Positions 20,801 to 32,270 of a stretch of DNA of 64,000 nucleotides are shown here, in pieces. The position numbers and the translations under genes are program-made. The DNA comes from Gnetum montanum (Eukaryota; Streptophyta; Gnetopsida; Gnetales; Gnetaceae). The notes beneath the pieces are model-generated. The model searched no databases, had not been told where the DNA came from, and saw only the letters and a list, made by a program, of their open reading frames with translations. The stretch spans positions 1 through 64,000 of the forward strand of contig MNCI01014444.1 of the NCBI GenBank assembly GCA_015680685.1. Reading direction: 5' to 3'. The first letter of the stretch is position 1, and each line of letters opens with the position of its first letter.

Positions 20801-21587
20801 TGATGAGCCGCGATATCGCATCAACCCCTACGATATTGCATACGCGATATCCTAGCCCATCTCCAATTCTATAAATAAGAGATAGATTTCCCTTGTTCAC
20901 TCATCTAGATCTAGACCCTTAGCCAAACTATAGTAGTTTTACCATTCCAGAGTTAGAATAATTTCCATGTGCCTGCAATAGGAGTCTCAAAGTGAACGAA
21001 TCTTTATTCAAGCAAATTGTACCTGAGCACACATTTTTGTATGGCAATAAAGATGAAATTTTTGATAAACCTTGCAGCATGTGGACCAAGCTAAATAGGA
21101 TTAAATTACTGTTAAATGTTTAAATTCTTTCTTAGATAATTAATTTCTTTCAACCCTTGACTCTCCTAGTTACGTGCATTTAGTACGACCACTTCAAGCA
21201 TGTGTGTAATGCTTGGTAACCCAGTAATGAGTAGCGTTTGGTAATCCCAGTAGCATTGCACTAGTTCAGGGTGTGTATGGCAAGTGGGAATGGATACTTG
21301 TGCTAGGATAATTAGAACTTAGTTAATGGAAATTAATTAATTAGTCTCTTCACATTTTCCCTATTAGCATAGGCATTAAAAAGATAAAAAAATATAAAAA
21401 TCATACACCTTAGGCTTACTTAACCATACAACCATGACAATACAAGTAAGTCTGGGAAGACAGCGATTGATTAACCTTAAGTGTTCCATTAGGGCGCGTA
21501 AGAACTTAGTCCTTGGAGTTCAACTGGATCACATGTGAGATGCCCGTATTCATATGGTTGAGTGTAGGGGTACCTCGCCACTCATCA
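20801..21587 (+). repeat. 3' LTR of element D
   Basis: 787 bp, same length as the 5' LTR, TGATGAG...CTCATCA. Substitutions are scattered, so the element is not young. Confidence 0.9.
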
Positions 21588-21592
21588 ATAAT
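21588..21592. repeat. target site duplication of element D, right copy (ATAAT)
   Basis: Exact repeat of 14728-14732. Confidence 0.9.
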
Positions 21593-22608
21593 AATGAAAA
21601 ATAAGTATGGACTAAATGTAGATCCTTGATGTAGACATAGTATGATTGGAAAATAATATATCATTCCATAAGTTGTTCAAATTTTAGTGGTAACTCCTTC
21701 ATAAATGTCCTGAATCACTTTAATATACTTATTAGGGAGGTTTTTTTCTCTTTAAGATCCACTAAATAATATCTTTATATACTCTATCATACGCATTCTT
21801 CAAGTCAATTAAGTTCATATGTATATTTTTCCTACATTTTCTGAATTTCTCCATAACTTACTGTATCAAGAAAATAGTCTCTATAGTAGATCTTCCTAGC
21901 ATAAATTTAAATATGTTCTCTAATATTGTTTAATTAAGTTTAAGATGATACTCTATAGGTCTCTCCCAAAGCTTTATAGTATGGCTCATTAGCTTTATTC
22001 CTCTATAGTTCACACAATTTTATATGTCTTCTTTATTTTTGTAGATAGGAACAACAAATATTTTTCTTTAATTATTAGATATTTTTCCATCCTTCAAAAT
22101 TTTTATAAATAATTTTGTAAATCAAGAAACTTCTATATCTTCCAATTCTTTTCAAGCTTCTATAGGAATGTTATTTCATCCAATAACATTTTCATTTTTC
22201 ATCTTTAAGAAGGCTATCTTCACCTTAAAGAAGGAAAGTTTATTAACCAAACTATAATTTCTTCTTCTTATTGGATTCCTTCTCTTGGAAATTTTTCATT
22301 TAATACTTCTTGAAAATAATTTTTGTATCTATCCAAAATTTCATTGTCTTTTACAAAAATTCTTTCATCTAGTTCTTTGATATATTTAGCATGATCAATA
22401 TTTTTACATTTCATATTTCTAACTTTTACAAATTTATAAATATATTTTTCTCCTTTATTTGTTCATAATTTCTCATAAAAGATATTCAAGGTCTTATGTT
22501 TGACTTTGACTACTACTATGATTTCCTCCTATTTTCTATTTTGTATGTCAACCTATTTTTTTAGCTACTACTTTATTATCATTCCTAAAAGCATTATTTC
22601 TTTTTTTG

Positions 22609-22613
22609 AATAG
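22609..22613. repeat. target site duplication of element C, left copy (AATAG)
   Basis: AATAG before the left LTR, repeated exactly at 42114-42118. Confidence 0.9.
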
Positions 22614-23485
22614 TGATGAGCGGCTAGGTACCCCTACGCCCAACCATGTGAATCACGGGTGTTCACATGTGACTTGATCGAATTCTGTAGACTGTAAGCA
22701 CTTTGCATACGCTAGACCCTAACCAGCAAAACCTTGTGTTAGAATGATTGTTGTCTTCCCAACCTCATTTGTGATGTTCTGATTGCGATGGTTAACTAAG
22801 ATTGAGGCAAATGATTTTTATGGATTTTTTACTTTATCTCCTAGCATCTAATTCTTGAAATGGAAAGTAAGGAATGGAATATTACGTAATCTATAATTAT
22901 CCTAATCTATGTCTTCACTCTTCCTAGCATAAGTATCTGATCCCATCTTCCATGCACATCCTGAGCATCCCCTAACCACTATTGGGTTACTAGACGTTAA
23001 GCGTTGCTGGGTTGCCAAGTGTTGGGTGTATGTTCGAGATGGTCATACTTATGATTTCTACAAACTATAAAAGAGTGATGGCGATTGAAATAATAACAAC
23101 AGAAACTTAAGGAATGATTAAAGCATAGAAATATTAAACTATTAAATGCATCAAATGACTAAGTCCAACTGCTGCAAGGAATGCTTGAAAAGCTCATCTT
23201 TATTGCGATTCATGCCAATGGGCTTAGGTACATCAGTGCTCAAATAAAGAGTCGAGCACCTTTCTTACACCTACTATGGGCACTTCGAAAATATTCTAAC
23301 TCTCGTGGAAACAAACTGCAATAGCTTCACTACAACTATGAAAAAGGTACCTAAGTGTGGCAGAAGCCCACTTATTTATAGGCTAAAATAGGCTCCGCCT
23401 AAATGAGGCCACGTTGACATGGCCACGTATACAGGGCCCTGTATACGTAGCCTAGTCGATGCATCGATTGTTTAGTGCTTCATCA
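22614..23485 (-). repeat. 3' LTR of element C
   Basis: 872 bp, TGATGAG...TTCATCA, aligned with 41210-42113. Near its outer (U3) end it holds a perfect 24-bp palindrome (23425-23448; half-site ACGTATACAGGG) and TCGATGCATCGA. Confidence 0.9.
23425..23448. repeat. perfect 24-bp palindrome in the LTR of element C
   Basis: Half-site ACGTATACAGGG followed by its exact reverse complement. The other LTR of C has a decayed version here (CGTGCATACGGGGCCCC...). Confidence 0.85.
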
Positions 23486-23500
23486 TACTACCACAACTGA
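23486..23500 (-). promoter_or_regulatory. polypurine tract position of element C
   Basis: The minus strand reads CTCAGTTGTGGTAGTA just before the 3' LTR: the expected place, but with a degraded G tract compared with TATGGGGGTA in D and F. Confidence 0.6.
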
Positions 23501-23719
23501 GTAAAAACTTGTCCTCGAGTTCCTCTACAATTTGGAAGGTATGGACTCCTTATTACAACACACATGACTTGACACACATGACACAACACACATGAGATAA
23601 CACCAATTTTACTGGCACACCAAGTGCCCGAGTGTACATAGAGGAAAAATTACAAAATTGGTAGTGTTTAGAGACAAAATTAAACACTCTGATGATCCTG
23701 GATTCTCTACTATGCTGAA

Positions 23720-26602
23720 AGGTGCAAAAATTGTTGGAGAAGATCACACCATTTCTAGTGGCGGTGGTTCCAACGGACCTTCACCAGCCCCTAGCGCATA
23801 AGGTGACGGTTGCACAAATGATGGTTGCCTCACAACAATTGCAACTTCCAGAGGTAGCCGAAAGCCTCCAAGAGAGCCCTCATTTTTTCTTCCTTATTTC
23901 TGGGATCATTCACTATCCAAGTGGCTTCACCAATGTGTGCTTCGATTGGAACCTCCCAAGGGCATGGAAGTGCAGGGAATAGTTTTTTCAAATTGACAAA
24001 CTAGGTCGTGAACTATTTTCATTCAATGTCGAATGCTCGGATTGATGTATGTAGCTATTGGTAGTCATTCAATCATTTGGCCAAGTTCTCAGTGACTACA
24101 CATTACCCTTCAAAACGCGTGGGGAGAACCTCGAGTTCCGCATTTGCTGTTTCTAATTTTTGTTTTTTCACTTTGTGCACTTGGAACTCACCCTCGTATA
24201 AAGAATATGAGGAAGCCACTTTATTTTCTAGGTTAGACCGTGGTCTCCTAGTTGTTAACATAGCCAGTTTTCCATAGCAAAGGTTGGCCAGCTCCATGTA
24301 CTCTATCATTTCTTCAATCTGTAGTTCCTTGAGGTAGATTTCAACTTGGTTGTAGGCATTCAACCCATCAAAGATAGGTTGCCATACCTCACCTCCTTCT
24401 TGAAGCTGCTAGAGCGCTTGGTTCAATTTGGCCTTAGCAACTTGAATATGTTTTTCATTCACTTCCTTTTGGAATCCCACTTGGTCCCTGTAATGATTTT
24501 TAACTTTTTCAAACTTAAGGGCTTCACCTTTCCAAGCAGCAATTTCAATGGATGATTTCTGTCACAAGGCATGAACCTCCTCCATGGATAGATTTCAATT
24601 TTCGGTGGCCAAGCTCCTCACATCAGCATTCACCCTAGCTAGCTCTTCTTGTTGTTGGTGAATAAAAATTTTCATGTGTTCATTTTCAGCACCCACATTG
24701 CGCAGGTGATGGACTTCCATGGTCAGCATGACATTCTCCTGGCAAACCTCTGTCAAATCCTTGTTTAGATGATACACATGAGCATTTTCCAAGGAGTTAT
24801 CAAGGATTGCCAACTCTCACTCATCATCAACTATCTAGAGTTTGACTTGAAGCTATTGAAAAGCTTCATCTTTGGTGAGTTCACAGTTAAGGAGAGCTGG
24901 ATCGGCATGTTGGGCCCTTAATTGGTCAACTTCTATTGCCAAGAATTGATAATTGACCTAAGAAAATTTGAGTTGCCCCTCCAAGATGAGGCTCTTACCC
25001 CTTGTCTAGAGCAGCTCTGACTAGGTTATGGTGATGTTATCTAGAAGATTGAAGACATCCGGAAGCAGTTTCCTGGTTCCCACTAGTCGGTCTAAAGGTC
25101 TTCATATTGGGTTGCATCAATCCTGCTATGTGAAGTCCCTGTGGATTCCTGTATGTCTTCAATTCCATGTACATCTGGTATAGGTGCCATTGATGCATTG
25201 AGAATCATAGCAATCATATTAGCAACTACTTCAATCACAATTTGTTTCCCCTAGTGCTTCATTACCAAGATAGTTGCCCCCTCTCCATCCTCTAATCATA
25301 CCGAGAAAGTAGCGATGTTTCTTGATACTTTAGGAAATAACTGTTGGGTAGAGACCATTCCTTCTCAGATGGTAGGATCAGTTCTCCTCCAATGGTAGGA
25401 TCAAATGGTAGGATCAGTTCCTTCTCAGATGGTAGGATCAGACTGTAGAATCAGTTCCTTTTCAGATGGTAGGATCAAATTGTTGGGTGATAGAACAAAG
25501 GGTCTTCTCCTCCACTGGTCCCTCCAGATTGCTCTTGTTGGCTCAGAAGAGATTGTTAGATTTCACGTATATGTTCTATGATGGTTTGCAAACCTGACCT
25601 CGTTTTTTGCGTAGGTGGTGGAAGTGGTTGCTACTCTTCCTCAGTTTGTGTGGTGGTCGAAGTCCTATCTTTCATCATTTCCCACCATGAGGCAATCGGG
25701 GCATACCAAAGTGTATCATTGGCATACCATGCTCTCCTTGCCCATTTTCATAATTTTCTGATTAATCAAGGAAAGGGTAGAGCCTGCCTTCCCTGTTTGC
25801 TTTCGGTGAACCTTTTCTCAATCTCCAAAAACAAAAATTGTGAAAGGCTTATTGGGAATTTTTTTCTTAGAGCAACACATGCATGAGTAAAAAAGGTAGT
25901 GATTTTGCTGGGTTTCACTATTGGGTTCAGGTTGTAAGATGCAATTTTTGAATACACCCTCTCCATGGTGGTCAAAGTGCTGAACTCTTTGTGATCCACC
26001 CCATAGCATTGCCTAATCCACTCCCTTTTTACCTCGGGATCTGCCTACTTAGGGATCTCTGCCACATTGGCTGTGGTCTCAGGCAACCCCAGAGCTTGCA
26101 TGATTTCTTCCACAAAGTAAGAGACATAGATGTCCTTGATTCTTACTCTAGACCCAGGCTATCGATTCGTCCAAAAGAGGTAAGTCTCTCCTAAGTACCA
26201 TTCACCACTGGATGTGATGATTGGCCACATAAGGGAGTTTTGTAATTGGAGCCTCATCTCTTCTGGTGCATTCTCAAGAAATGGTCCAAAGTTTAACTCT
26301 TGAAGGACCATTCGTTGCACTTCCCTTGGCCTGATAGCGTTAAGACATGCCTGGGTCAAGGTGACCTCAAGCTATGGCACTATCAACAAAGTCTCATCCC
26401 CTTGCGATTATTCACTGGGAATCTCCTCTTCAGGAATCTGATGAACATATTCCACATCAGGTCCTTTGCAGAGGGGGCTAGTTGCATGGGAGCCCTCCAT
26501 GTGCTCTGGGTGGTGCACACCTCATCCTCTTCCCATTTGTGGCCGCTTGTCCCTTGGTTGTGATGGTCCTTCTCCCCTTGGATGCCTTGGTTTCGGTGCC
26601 AT
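23720..26602 (-). pseudogene. extra 3' ORF of element C (Athila env-like position), decayed
   Basis: Begins MAPKPRHPRGEG (ATG at 26602) and is interrupted by many stops. Blocks shared with element G: MVLQELNFGPFLENAP and SSGEWYLGETYLFW (26290-26160), then VRIKDIYVSYFVEEIMQALG, then CYGVDHKEFSTLTTMERVY (about 26000-25930). Further on, a heptad-like region (24813-24595 with QEELARVNADVRSLATEN; 24363-24103) predicts a coiled coil. Athila elements carry an additional ORF after pol, often called env-like; I see no clear signal peptide or transmembrane anchor, so I do not claim an envelope function. Conservation in two independent copies (C and G) shows that it is a genuine component. Confidence 0.65.
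25363..25490. repeat. minisatellite inside the extra ORF of element C
   Basis: Repeats of GATGGTAGGATCAGTTCCTT-like units, about four imperfect copies, some shortened. In the protein frame they would expand a short Leu/Ile/Pro motif. Confidence 0.6.
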
Positions 26603-28690
26603 CTACAATCAAACATAACTAGTAATTAATATTGTGCACATGTTACTCAAAATGACCATCGTACACCTTCTCAGTTTGACTAAGTTATGGTGCTAGCATG
26701 TGCATCCCATTAAATCTCCTGGAATAGTAATTGATGCATTAAAACCAAAAAACAATAAGGCCTGAGTTGGAGTTTAAACTATTGTTTTTGTTTCTTCCCT
26801 TAAGAGTTGTTAAGGTTTTATTGATTCTAATTGTAAGTAATTAATTAATTTCAATAGAACTCACCCCCCACCACTAAGAGTATACCTCCAAGTGCTAAAG
26901 AGGGAAAGGATAGGTTGATTAAGATGTGGGGTAGACAACGTAAGTGCTTGGAAGAAGAGGCGAGGCAGAAAAAATGAAAAATCTCCCCCTAATTTGTTTG
27001 CAAAATGAACAACAATGTAAGGTGCAATGGAGGTATATATAGGGGTTTATGGCTACATTACTGGGGCCTTGTATACATAGGGGGTTGCACCCATTGACTA
27101 CCATTGACCCGACAAAGTAAAGCAGAAAAAATCAATTCAAAATGCCAAATTGGGACAATTTAAGAGCTCTAGAGACCGGGAACTTATATGGGAGCAAGAG
27201 GAAGGTAATTTGGGAAAAAAAGGGAGTCAAAAGTAGGAGAATGTTGTAAGAAAGAACATCATGAAGAAGAAGTCGAGCGATGGGCATCATGAGGACAATC
27301 AACCAACAAAATCAAGAGGATGGGAAACTAAGAAACAGGACCATGGATATGCAGGTAGGTCCTCCCCATAGTAGGTAATAGCCTTAATAGCCCTTGCATA
27401 ACCTCAATCATTGGAGTCTGTGGGCCCTAAAGTCAAGAAATGGTGATTGCAAGTTAATACTCCCATCCATGAGAACCTACCAAAGCATGAGGAGTTCATG
27501 GAAATCACAACAAACTATCAAAACATAAGACGGGCAGTGAGGTGAGTCATAGAGAGAAATGGGTGAAGAGAGAGGAGTGAGAATTGGAATTCCAATTATC
27601 GATCACGTGAAACCCCATGTGAAGTTGTGGTTAAGTGACCCAGTAGGAACTTTTCCAAGTTTAGACCAAAAACCAACCACATACAGTGACATTATAGAAA
27701 CATGTAAAGACCCATCCACCCCCAAGTGTACAAGAATGCACCCACAGAGAGCCACCACTCCAATAGGCATGAGAGGAAGGAAATGAAATGGGACTAAGTT
27801 AGAGGGGATGAAGTGAGTCCCATAACTAGTGCTTGTGGCCCGTGAGAGGCAGTCTAAGGGGTGTGCTTTGAATTCCTACATAGTTAGGATTTTATTTTTG
27901 ATTTTCTTTTTATTTCATGGGAACCACACCATGTAAAGACCCATGCTTGGTTGCATGCATTCAACCAAGGGGTGTGCTTTGAATCCTCATGTTTTTTTTT
28001 ATGATGAGGGCCACACCATGCAAAGTCAAATTGCCAAGGAGATTCCTTGTAGGATAGAACTTGGAGTGGTAAGAAAGCCATAAGGGCACTCATACAACCT
28101 AGGGGATAGAAGAGTATGACGAATGTTTCATTCCCCTTGAAGTCACACCTGATTCAAACCATTGGGTCATCCCCGAGTCTAGGAACTACACAAGTCACCA
28201 TTAATTAAAATGTTTTTAAGTGAATGGGGTTTGCATGTTTCCAAAGGATGGTAAACCATGGAGTGGATGAATGGGTGGATGTCGTGGACTCACTGCCAAT
28301 TTTATGAGATGAAAGTAAGTGGAAATTCCAAGAACAATAATGCAAGGGAAAGAGCGAGATAAAGGTGGACCATTTCATGTGACCCATCGCAATGAAAGCC
28401 ATCTACACCATACACTTCATGACAACAAGATGACTTATTAGCAACCCATTGGAAATTAAACATACACACACACATAAATAAGCAACAACGAAATGGAAAA
28501 GTAATTAAAGAAAGGAAAATTTAGTAAGAATTGGCAAGCATATGAACGATGTTGAAAAACAAAAAAGTGTAAAACAAAAAGTTCCAAAAATAGTGAGGAG
28601 CATAGTAGAATGGATCAGCATGGAGGGTAGTCTCCCCATGACTAGGCTGGAAGGAGGAGACTTGAAAAATGAAACGAGGCTGTCCCGGTG
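26603..28690 (-). other. non-coding 3' domain of element C
   Basis: Matches 47232-49370 in G and the 3' domains of D and F (for instance TGGATGATGTGGACTCACT-like sequence near 28260-28300, GTAAAACAAAAA near 28567, and CTCCCCATGACTAGGCTGG at 28630). No domain recognised. It ends at the rearranged edge of element B. Confidence 0.6.
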
Positions 28691-28697
28691 ACGATGA

Positions 28698-29197
28698 CAT
28701 GTCTTTGGTAGGTAATTTTTGATACATGTTTGTGTTGGATTTGCCTAGCTTTCAAGAGTTTCTCTAGTAGTTCAGAGGGTTGCACTAATAGTGCTATATA
28801 CTTTGAGCGGTCCTTGTGCTGAAAGTTGGGTCTTGGGGTAGCCCCTGTCAATGTAAGTGAGTTGGTACCAAAATTGGCAGTTTTGTTAGTTGGGGCTTGG
28901 GACTGCTTAGCTGTTGGGCCCCAGTTGGTTGCTTTTATGCTTGTGGCTACATGCTTGTAAGTGTGTTCATTTCTATAGGCCACATAGGCTGGATTATTGT
29001 TAGCTTGTGTTGTGTCCTCTATGCTTTTTTCTTGGGCAAAGGCTTGGCTAAGAGACTTTGGGGCTAGATAATATAGTTTGGACTTAATGAAGTCATTTAC
29101 TGCACCTTTAAAGATGGCTAGTAGATGTGGTTCTACCAGGGGTTCATGCATTTCACTCAATGCAACATTCCAACATTGGAGGAATTTTGGCATGGGC
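28698..29197 (-). pseudogene. duplicated gag fragment at the edge of element B
   Basis: Nearly the same sequence as 33130-33640 (for example MPKFLQCWNVALSEMHEPL and NDFIKSKLYYLAPKSLSQAF). On the minus strand it begins directly after the partial LTR, so the frame 29370-28642 is an LTR-gag fusion rather than a gene. The junction shares GGC (29195-29197) between the gag sequence and the LTR sequence. Confidence 0.85.
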
Positions 29198-29605
29198 AGT
29201 GTAGTAGGTAACAACATGTAACAGCAAGTAACAGCACATAACAGCGTGTAACACAGCGTGACAGCGTAACGTAATAGGGTGCTACGCCACACTACGCTAG
29301 CACTATAGTAGGGTGCTATGCTATGCAATAGCAAGTTGCAGTAGCAAGTTGCTACGCTACACAGTAACAAATTGATACGCTACGCAGTAGCAAGTTGCTA
29401 CGTTATGCAGTAACAAGTTGTAGTAGCAAGTTTAGGCTATGCAGTAACAACTTGTAGTAGCAAGTTGCTATGCTATGCTACGCTATGTAGCATAGCAAGG
29501 TGCTATGCTATTCTACGCTATGCAGTGTAGCAGCACATAACAATGTGTAAAAATTAGCCATATTTGTAGTTGCAATGTCGAGACCTGAAATTTTATGGTG
29601 TTACA
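29198..29605 (-). repeat. partial 3' LTR of element B
   Basis: Matches 35818-36121; the rest of the LTR is absent. It contains more copies of the GTAGCAAGTTGCTACG-like repeat than the 5' LTR (408 versus about 304 bp). Confidence 0.85.
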
Positions 29606-29618
29606 ATGGCTCCTCTTT
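29606..29618 (-). promoter_or_regulatory. polypurine tract of element B
   Basis: The minus strand reads AAAGAGGAGCCAT just before the LTR, one base different from AAAGAGGGGCCAT in element A. Confidence 0.8.
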
Positions 29619-30736
29619 GTTGATGTCTGGAGGAGTGGCCCAAAAGACGTTAACAAAGAATTACAAAACACCATAGTAGACATGTCACCAATGTCATTTG
29701 TCAGCACAAGATTGGATGTTGTTTTACCATGCTCAAGAATGTTACGGGAATAAGGTTATGTTAGGGGAGAATGGGTATAGGCAATGCTAGGGAGATGAAA
29801 TTTAAATGGTGGGAGAAAAATGCAAACAGTGGATCATGATGTAAGATGCAAATTTAGCATGGTTGATAGTGACCACGACATAAAGTAGCTTTCCCCTGAA
29901 ATGTTGACCACTTGTTGGAGTGTTTATGAGAGCGTTAAAGTTTATCCAAGGATGGCCCAATTACAAAGCTGCAGCATTATTGCTCTTTTATTTTTTAAGG
30001 CGAACCTTCTTTGGGTTCGGCTTACTACTGAATGTTAGCTGCAAGTTGGCTATCAAGAAGATGGGCTTTGTTTCCTAGGGATGATTGATGTTACATCCAC
30101 CTAGGCTTTGACTATGCAATAGAGGCGCCCCACAAGATGAATTGTGTTACATCAACCATGGGTTCAACGATTGATATGAAGAGGATGCCATGTGTGTCAC
30201 AGTGCATATGTATTAGAGGAGTGTGAAATCATAAGTATGGGGAGTATGAGAGGATATTGGGACAAATGAATGAATGTGCATAAGATGTAATAGGGATGAG
30301 GGGGATGTGCACTCTTTAATGGCTCAACTAGTCCAATTATGCACATCAAAGCAACATGATAACTTGTTGCTACAATGAGATGCACCTTTGCGTGACTGCC
30401 TCCATGGCTTCATCCTGCAAACACAACTCAGAGAGGACAAGAAAATTACAAAACGTGAAATGCAAGTGCAAATGCCAGATGTGAAGATGCTGCAAGTGCA
30501 AAATTTTGAATACATCATTGGTGCAAAACTGTGAAGATGCTGCAAATGTGTAAAATGTTGTGCCAGTCACAAGTGCTCAGAAAGCTAGTGAAAGTGCTAG
30601 GGTGATGATGCTACAAGTGTCCTGAATTCCACACTAATGGAAAGTGCTCCAAAAGAATCACTAGAAGGATGGGAGACGATGCTACTATGAGTACTCCCAA
30701 GGCAATGACAAGTGTTAAGATTAGATCAGCTACATG
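29619..30736. other. 3' untranslated region of element B
   Basis: No supported gene. Short direct repeats around 30470-30550 (GTGAAGATGCTGCAAGTG and a close copy) are visible. Confidence 0.5.
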
Positions 30737-30987
30737 CTAGTTTAAATTCCTAGTAGACTGTGAACCTAGTTTAAGGTCGTGGCAGACCATGATGTGCTAG
30801 TTTATAGTCCTAGCAGACTATTGGATGGTAGTTTAATGTCATAGCGGATAGTGGATATTGTGCTAGTTTAACATCATGATCCAAGGACGAGTTGTTGTGC
30901 CAGTTTAACGTCATGACCTAAGGACGAGCTATGCCAGTTTATAGTCATAGTGGACTATCTGTGTCAGTTTATAGTCATAGCAAACTA
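30737..30987. repeat. hairpin tandem array in element B (eight units)
   Basis: Units of CTAGTTTA or CCAGTTTA followed by paired arms: GGTC/GACC, TAGTC/GACTA (two units perfect, one with a mismatch), CGTC/GACG with a ten-base loop, TGTC/GATA by T-G pairing; two units are degenerate. Same design as the array at 4461-4890, with different arms. Confidence 0.8.
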
Positions 30988-31148
30988 GTGCTTACCTTGC
31001 TTATACAAGGTGCAATGCTGCATGCATTGTCATGCTGTCTATCTACAAAATCTTGCAAAAATCAACTAAAAAGAAAATAACATGAAGCAACATTTGATGT
31101 AAACAAACTTAAAATGTATGAATGAAAGGAAAGCAATGCAAAAAGTGA

Positions 31149-31198
31149 TAGTTTTAGGACATTCTGGGCCATAGGATAGTTTAAGGCCTTTTCAGGCC
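31149..31198. repeat. two GGCC-arm hairpin units in element B
   Basis: TAGTTTTAGGAC...GGGCC (imperfect) and TAGTTTAAGGCC...AGGCC (perfect GGCC/GGCC arms, loop TTTTCA). These are counterparts of array 2 in element A (8353-8571); in B the two array types lie only about 160 bp apart because there is no cargo between them. Confidence 0.75.
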
Positions 31199-31499
31199 AT
31201 GCGCTTTTGTAGTTTTATGTTTTATAGTTTTTATGTTTTCAGATGTAATGTGTAAGCTAAATGGATGGATGCATAAACAAAGTAAAACAAATATGTGAAC
31301 AAAATGAAATGCTTGATCTAAGTAAGTAGGAAAAATATAAATGCGTAGGCTAGTGCTATGTAAATGAAAGTAAAAAATGCATGGGTAGTGGAGGTAAAGG
31401 GTAGGCAAGCATTTAGCACATTTTTTGCCAAGGGAAGGTCTTGGTCATGTAGTTGCTTCCTAACCAGGCATGGATTAGGGAGCGTGCAAGGCTTAGGAT

Positions 31500-32270
31500 C
31501 CTCTGGGAGGCTGTTGGCTTCAACCACTTGTTCAGGTGTGTTAGCCTTAGGTGCTGAATTGGTTCTTATAGGTGTACCACCAAGGAACTCTTCTTATTAA
31601 AATTGTGCCATGTCTATGTCGTGGATAGTTGAAGAAGAAGCCTTATCACCATGGATGATAACTTGACCACCTTCATATGGAAGGTGGATTTCTTGGTTGA
31701 TGGGAGAGGAGATGGCTCATAGTTGGGCTAGCCAAGGCCTGCCTAGAATCATGTTGAAACTTGGCATCTTCTCTATGATGGTGAAATCTGCGCTAGTGGG
31801 GAATTTTTCTCGTGCCACAAAGGCTAAGTTGATTGTATCCCTAACTGTGGCACATGATCCATTGAAGGATTTTAGACATGTGGTTTTGGTTGGCCTGATT
31901 TCATCTACCAGGCCTAGCTTGTCAATGACGGAGTACAATACTACGTTTGTTGCTACACCATCATCAACATGTATCCTGTAGATTGTGCACTACCCAACAT
32001 GAATGCTAATGGATAGTTGGGCTATAGTAACCTCCCCTTGTTCGGGGTTGACTTTGACTACATTATTGTGAAAGGTTAAGGTTGTTGAACCCAATTCTTG
32101 TGGTGCAGGGGGTAGCATTGTTGCATGGATGGATGTCTCATTTGCAGGGATGTCCTTCATAATAGGAATGAGGCCAAGATCTGGGCCAATTCTTGGTAGT
32201 GAGTAGATGAAGTCATGACTAGGTCGTACAAGCTCAATGTTGTGTTCTTTTGCTTGAGTATTTTTTTACT
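31500..32270 (-). pseudogene. element B protease
   Basis: Retropepsin-like: IHVDDGVATNVV (catalytic loop, about 31965-31935), KTTCLKSFNGSCATVRDT, then FNMILGRPWLAQL (31755-31717) and a conserved INQEIHLPYEGGQVIIHGD. It aligns block by block with 8801-9673 of element A. Two stops (one before the catalytic loop, one after AQL) break it. Asp is retained in the active site. Its N-terminal part follows the Pro-rich gag linker. Confidence 0.75.

Larger units (their letters stand above)
14733..21587 (+). mobile_element. element D: non-autonomous Athila-like retrotransposon (gag-protease only)
   Basis: 6855 bp with two 787-bp LTRs, tRNA-Asp-type primer site, decayed gag and protease, a 1.9-kb non-coding 3' domain, polypurine tract and a perfect 5-bp target duplication. 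The protease is followed directly by the sequence that lies downstream of integrase in elements C and G, so RT, RNase H and integrase are cleanly missing; the extra 3' ORF of C and G is also missing. Element F has the same layout, so this is a family, not a single deletion. Confidence 0.85.
21588..22613 (-). pseudogene. LINE remnant: first part of reverse transcriptase
   Basis: Minus-strand translation gives YEKLxTNKGEKYIYKFVKVRN and KELDERIFVKDNEILDRYKN (family: IYRLAKIRERKTRDLxxVKCIKDExGxxLVKDxDIKxRWxxYF) around 22480-22330, and LCLHQGSTxSPYLF at the left end. This is the N-terminal half of a plant LINE reverse transcriptase, continuing into 14158-14732. Frames are broken. Element C (from 22614) interrupts it upstream. 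Confidence 0.7.

Noticed and set aside
25578-25886. 102-codon plus-strand open frame in element C
   Set aside because: Antisense to the extra ORF, whose minus-strand blocks match element G.
28642-29370. 242-codon open frame as an intact gene
   Set aside because: The first part is translated LTR repeat and the rest is a duplicated gag fragment; it is a fusion made by rearrangement.
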